A program made the position numbers and the translations under genes. From Chloroflexota bacterium (GTDB lineage: Bacteria > Chloroflexota > Anaerolineae > Caldilineales > Caldilineaceae): DNA of 35,605 nt. The stretch lies in the NCBI GenBank assembly GCA_003577005.1, contig QEUW01000047.1, positions 1 to 35,605 on the forward strand, in the 5' to 3' direction. The number at the start of each line of letters is the position of its first letter. Position 1 is the stretch's first letter. Positions 34,061-35,605 of this stretch are shown here, piece after piece. The notes beneath the pieces are model-generated. The model made no database searches and had not been told where the DNA came from. It saw only the letters and a program-made list of their open reading frames with translations.

Positions 34061-34117
34061 CGTCCTTTTTCGTCCTGGCTGTATCGTCGTCCATTGCCGG
34101 GCAAATGTCAACAGAAC

Positions 34118-35017
34118 CTAGCGGCCCATGCGCGGGTCGAGAGCGTCGCGTAGCCCATCGCCCATCAGGTTGAAGCCAAGTACAACCAGCATGATCGCCA
34201 GACCGGGAAAGACCACGATGTGGGGCACCGACAGGATATAAGTGCGCCCCTTTTGCAGCATGTTGCCCCATTCGGGCACATCGGGCGGGGCGCCCAGGCC
34301 GAGGAAGCCCAGCGCAGCCGACGCCTGGATCGCCACCGCAATTTGCAGCGTAGACTGGACTACAATCGGCGCAATGGTATTGGGCACCAGATGAAAGAGG
34401 AGAATGCGCCAGTTGGGAACACCAATGGAGTGGCTGGCGGTAATAAAGAGTTCCTCTTTGATCGCCAATGTGGAGCCACGCATGAGCCGCGCATAAATTG
34501 GGATGGAGACCACACCGATGGCGATCATGGCGTTGTTGAGGCTTGGCCCAAACGCAGCCACCATCAGGATCGCCAGCAAGATGCTGGGAAAGGCGAGCAT
34601 CACATCCATGAGCCGCATGATCACCTGGTCGGTGCGACCACCCACATAACCAGCAATCAGCCCCAATGGTGCGCCAACGACCACGCCGATACCCACAGCG
34701 ATCAGTCCCACAGTCAGCGAAAGGCGTGCGCCATACAGCAATCGCGACAAGAGATCACGGCCGAGTTCATCCGTGCCCAGCCAATGGTTGGCAGTGGGTC
34801 CCTGCCGCGCCAGGCTGAAATTGGCCTGATCCACAGGGTAAGGCGCTACCACTGGTGCAGAAAAACTGATGATCAGAAAGAGTACAACAATCAATGCACC
34901 CAACACAGCCCCTGGGCTCCGAGCCAGCCGGCGCAGGGTGAGTCGCAGGTTCGAGGTGGGGCGGCGAGGTGCGCTCAAGAGCGGTGCCCTGCCGGCGGCA
35001 TCGGCGGTGGCGCTCAT
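34118..35017 (-). CDS. dppC: Peptide/nickel-type ABC permease, DppC/OppC subunit
   Basis: ATG 35017 has CAGGAG eight bases upstream; 299 residues. The N-terminal OppC_N helix (about 37-60) is followed by the HWLGTDELGRDLLSRLLYGAR sequence characteristic of DppC/OppC, then five further helices. The EAA cytoplasmic loop that contacts the ATPase is ITASHSIGVPNWRILLFHLV, ending in PNTIAPIVV. The C-terminus PEWGNMLQKGR ... GDGLRDALDPRMGR is typical. It lies 18 bases after the DppB gene in one operon. The substrate could be di- or oligopeptides, nickel or another small solute. The binding protein and ATPases are not in the window. Confidence 0.95.
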   Translation of the reverse strand: MSATADAAGRAPLLSAPRRPTSNLRLTLRRLARSPGAVLGALIVVLFLIISFSAPVVAPYPVDQANFSLARQGPTANHWLGTDELGRDLLSRLLYGARLSLTVGLIAVGIGVVVGAPLGLIAGYVGGRTDQVIMRLMDVMLAFPSILLAILMVAAFGPSLNNAMIAIGVVSIPIYARLMRGSTLAIKEELFITASHSIGVPNWRILLFHLVPNTIAPIVVQSTLQIAVAIQASAALGFLGLGAPPDVPEWGNMLQKGRTYILSVPHIVVFPGLAIMLVVLGFNLMGDGLRDALDPRMGR

Positions 35018-35035
35018 GCCGGTGGCTCCTGTTGG

Positions 35036-35605
35036 TTAGGTGTAGCGAATGCGCGGGTCGAGGTAGGCATAGAGCATATCCACGATGATATTGACCAGAA
35101 CAAAACCCACCGTGATCACCAGCACCGCACCCTGGATGACAGGATAATCGCGGTAGCTGATGGCATCCACCAACAGGCGGCCGATGCCCGGCCAGGCAAA
35201 AACCGTCTCGGTGAGCACAGCACCCCCAAGCAGCGTGCCAAATTGTAGACCCACGATCGTCACAATAGGGATCAAGGCGTTGCGCAGGCCGTGCCCGTAG
35301 GTGACCACCCATTCAGAAATCCCTTTGGCCCGCGCCGTGCGGATGTAATCCGCCCTGAGCACTTCCAACATGGAGGCGCGTGTCATGCGCGCCTGGATCG
35401 CCATGGAATTCGCCGCCAGCGCCAACGTCGGCATGATGAGGTGCCGCCAAGTGCCGCTGCCTGTTGGTGGCAGTACCGGCCCACTCAGCCCCAACCAGTT
35501 GGGCAGCGCCAGTGCAAAGAAGATGATGAGCATCAACCCCAGCCAGAAGATGGGCATAGAAACCCCTACCAGCGCCAGCGTCATGCTCACAGCATCGACC
35601 CAAGT
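35036..35605 (-). CDS. dppB: Peptide/nickel-type ABC permease, DppB/OppB subunit (cut by window edge)
   Basis: The reading frame enters from the right edge (TWVDAVSMTLALVG) and ends at TAA 35036; about 189 C-terminal residues are visible, where the family has 300-340. Helices continue through VSMPIFWLGLMLIIFFALAL, then WRHLIMPTLALAANSMAIQAR, the EAA loop RADYIRTARAKGISEWVVTY, LRNALIPIVTIVGLQFG, the conserved TETVFAWPGIGRLLVDAI, and a final helix ending YAYLDPRIRYT. The N-terminal third lies outside the window. First known gene of the dppB-dppC pair. Confidence 0.95.
   Translation of the reverse strand, partial: TWVDAVSMTLALVGVSMPIFWLGLMLIIFFALALPNWLGLSGPVLPPTGSGTWRHLIMPTLALAANSMAIQARMTRASMLEVLRADYIRTARAKGISEWVVTYGHGLRNALIPIVTIVGLQFGTLLGGAVLTETVFAWPGIGRLLVDAISYRDYPVIQGAVLVITVGFVLVNIIVDMLYAYLDPRIRYT

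Overview
The window looks like chromosomal DNA of a free-living bacterium of the phylum Chloroflexota (Anaerolineae/Caldilineae-like). This is inferred from GC-rich coding sequence, large secreted proteins built from PPC, CARDB and Fn3 domains, several secreted proteins ending in a short hydrophobic LPLV-type tail, RskA-like extracellular modules fused to a helical domain, and many dispersed intergenic palindromes. No rRNA, tRNA, CRISPR array or transposase was seen.

Left part (1-15318, all minus strand, transcribed right to left): a fibre-like secreted protein with GIGTTTP and HxH motifs (13930-15318) is followed by two tandem paralogous caspase-fold proteases of the C13/legumain type (11616-13898 and 7508-11599), a gingipain-like C25 protease with CARDB and four PPC domains (3246-7319), a DUF6345-like protein with a His/Cys pair (799-3066) and, past a strong terminator, the start of another secreted Ig-like protein (1-403). 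Four neighbouring secreted proteins thus carry a clan CD-type H...C pair, and all four end in the same kind of LP[LV][VI] tail. This cluster is the best candidate for an undescribed system.

Middle part (15436-25830): a class A penicillin-binding protein of the PBP1C type (+) converges on an HlyD-type adaptor / SH3-TolB propeller pair (-). Next comes an envelope operon (-): M23 peptidase with two membrane helices and a GH18-like barrel, then a two-helix LysM protein, then an unknown protein. The PBP gene contains one palindromic repeat in frame and is followed by another.

Right part (25942-35605): a TetR regulator and an SAM methyltransferase form a coupled operon under a consensus promoter whose spacer is filled by a perfect palindrome. 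Then follow a small HTH protein, an orphan MalK-type ATPase, a GNAT remnant, two divergently transcribed orphan solute-binding lipoproteins (branched-chain amino acid type and glycine-betaine type) separated by a foldback repeat, an MFS transporter with a damaged C-terminus, and the DppC and DppB permeases of a peptide ABC transporter, the latter cut by the window end. Promoters with 16-17 bp spacers can be placed before most transcription units. Start codons were often moved downstream of the longest possible start on the basis of Shine-Dalgarno sites, signal peptides and promoters.
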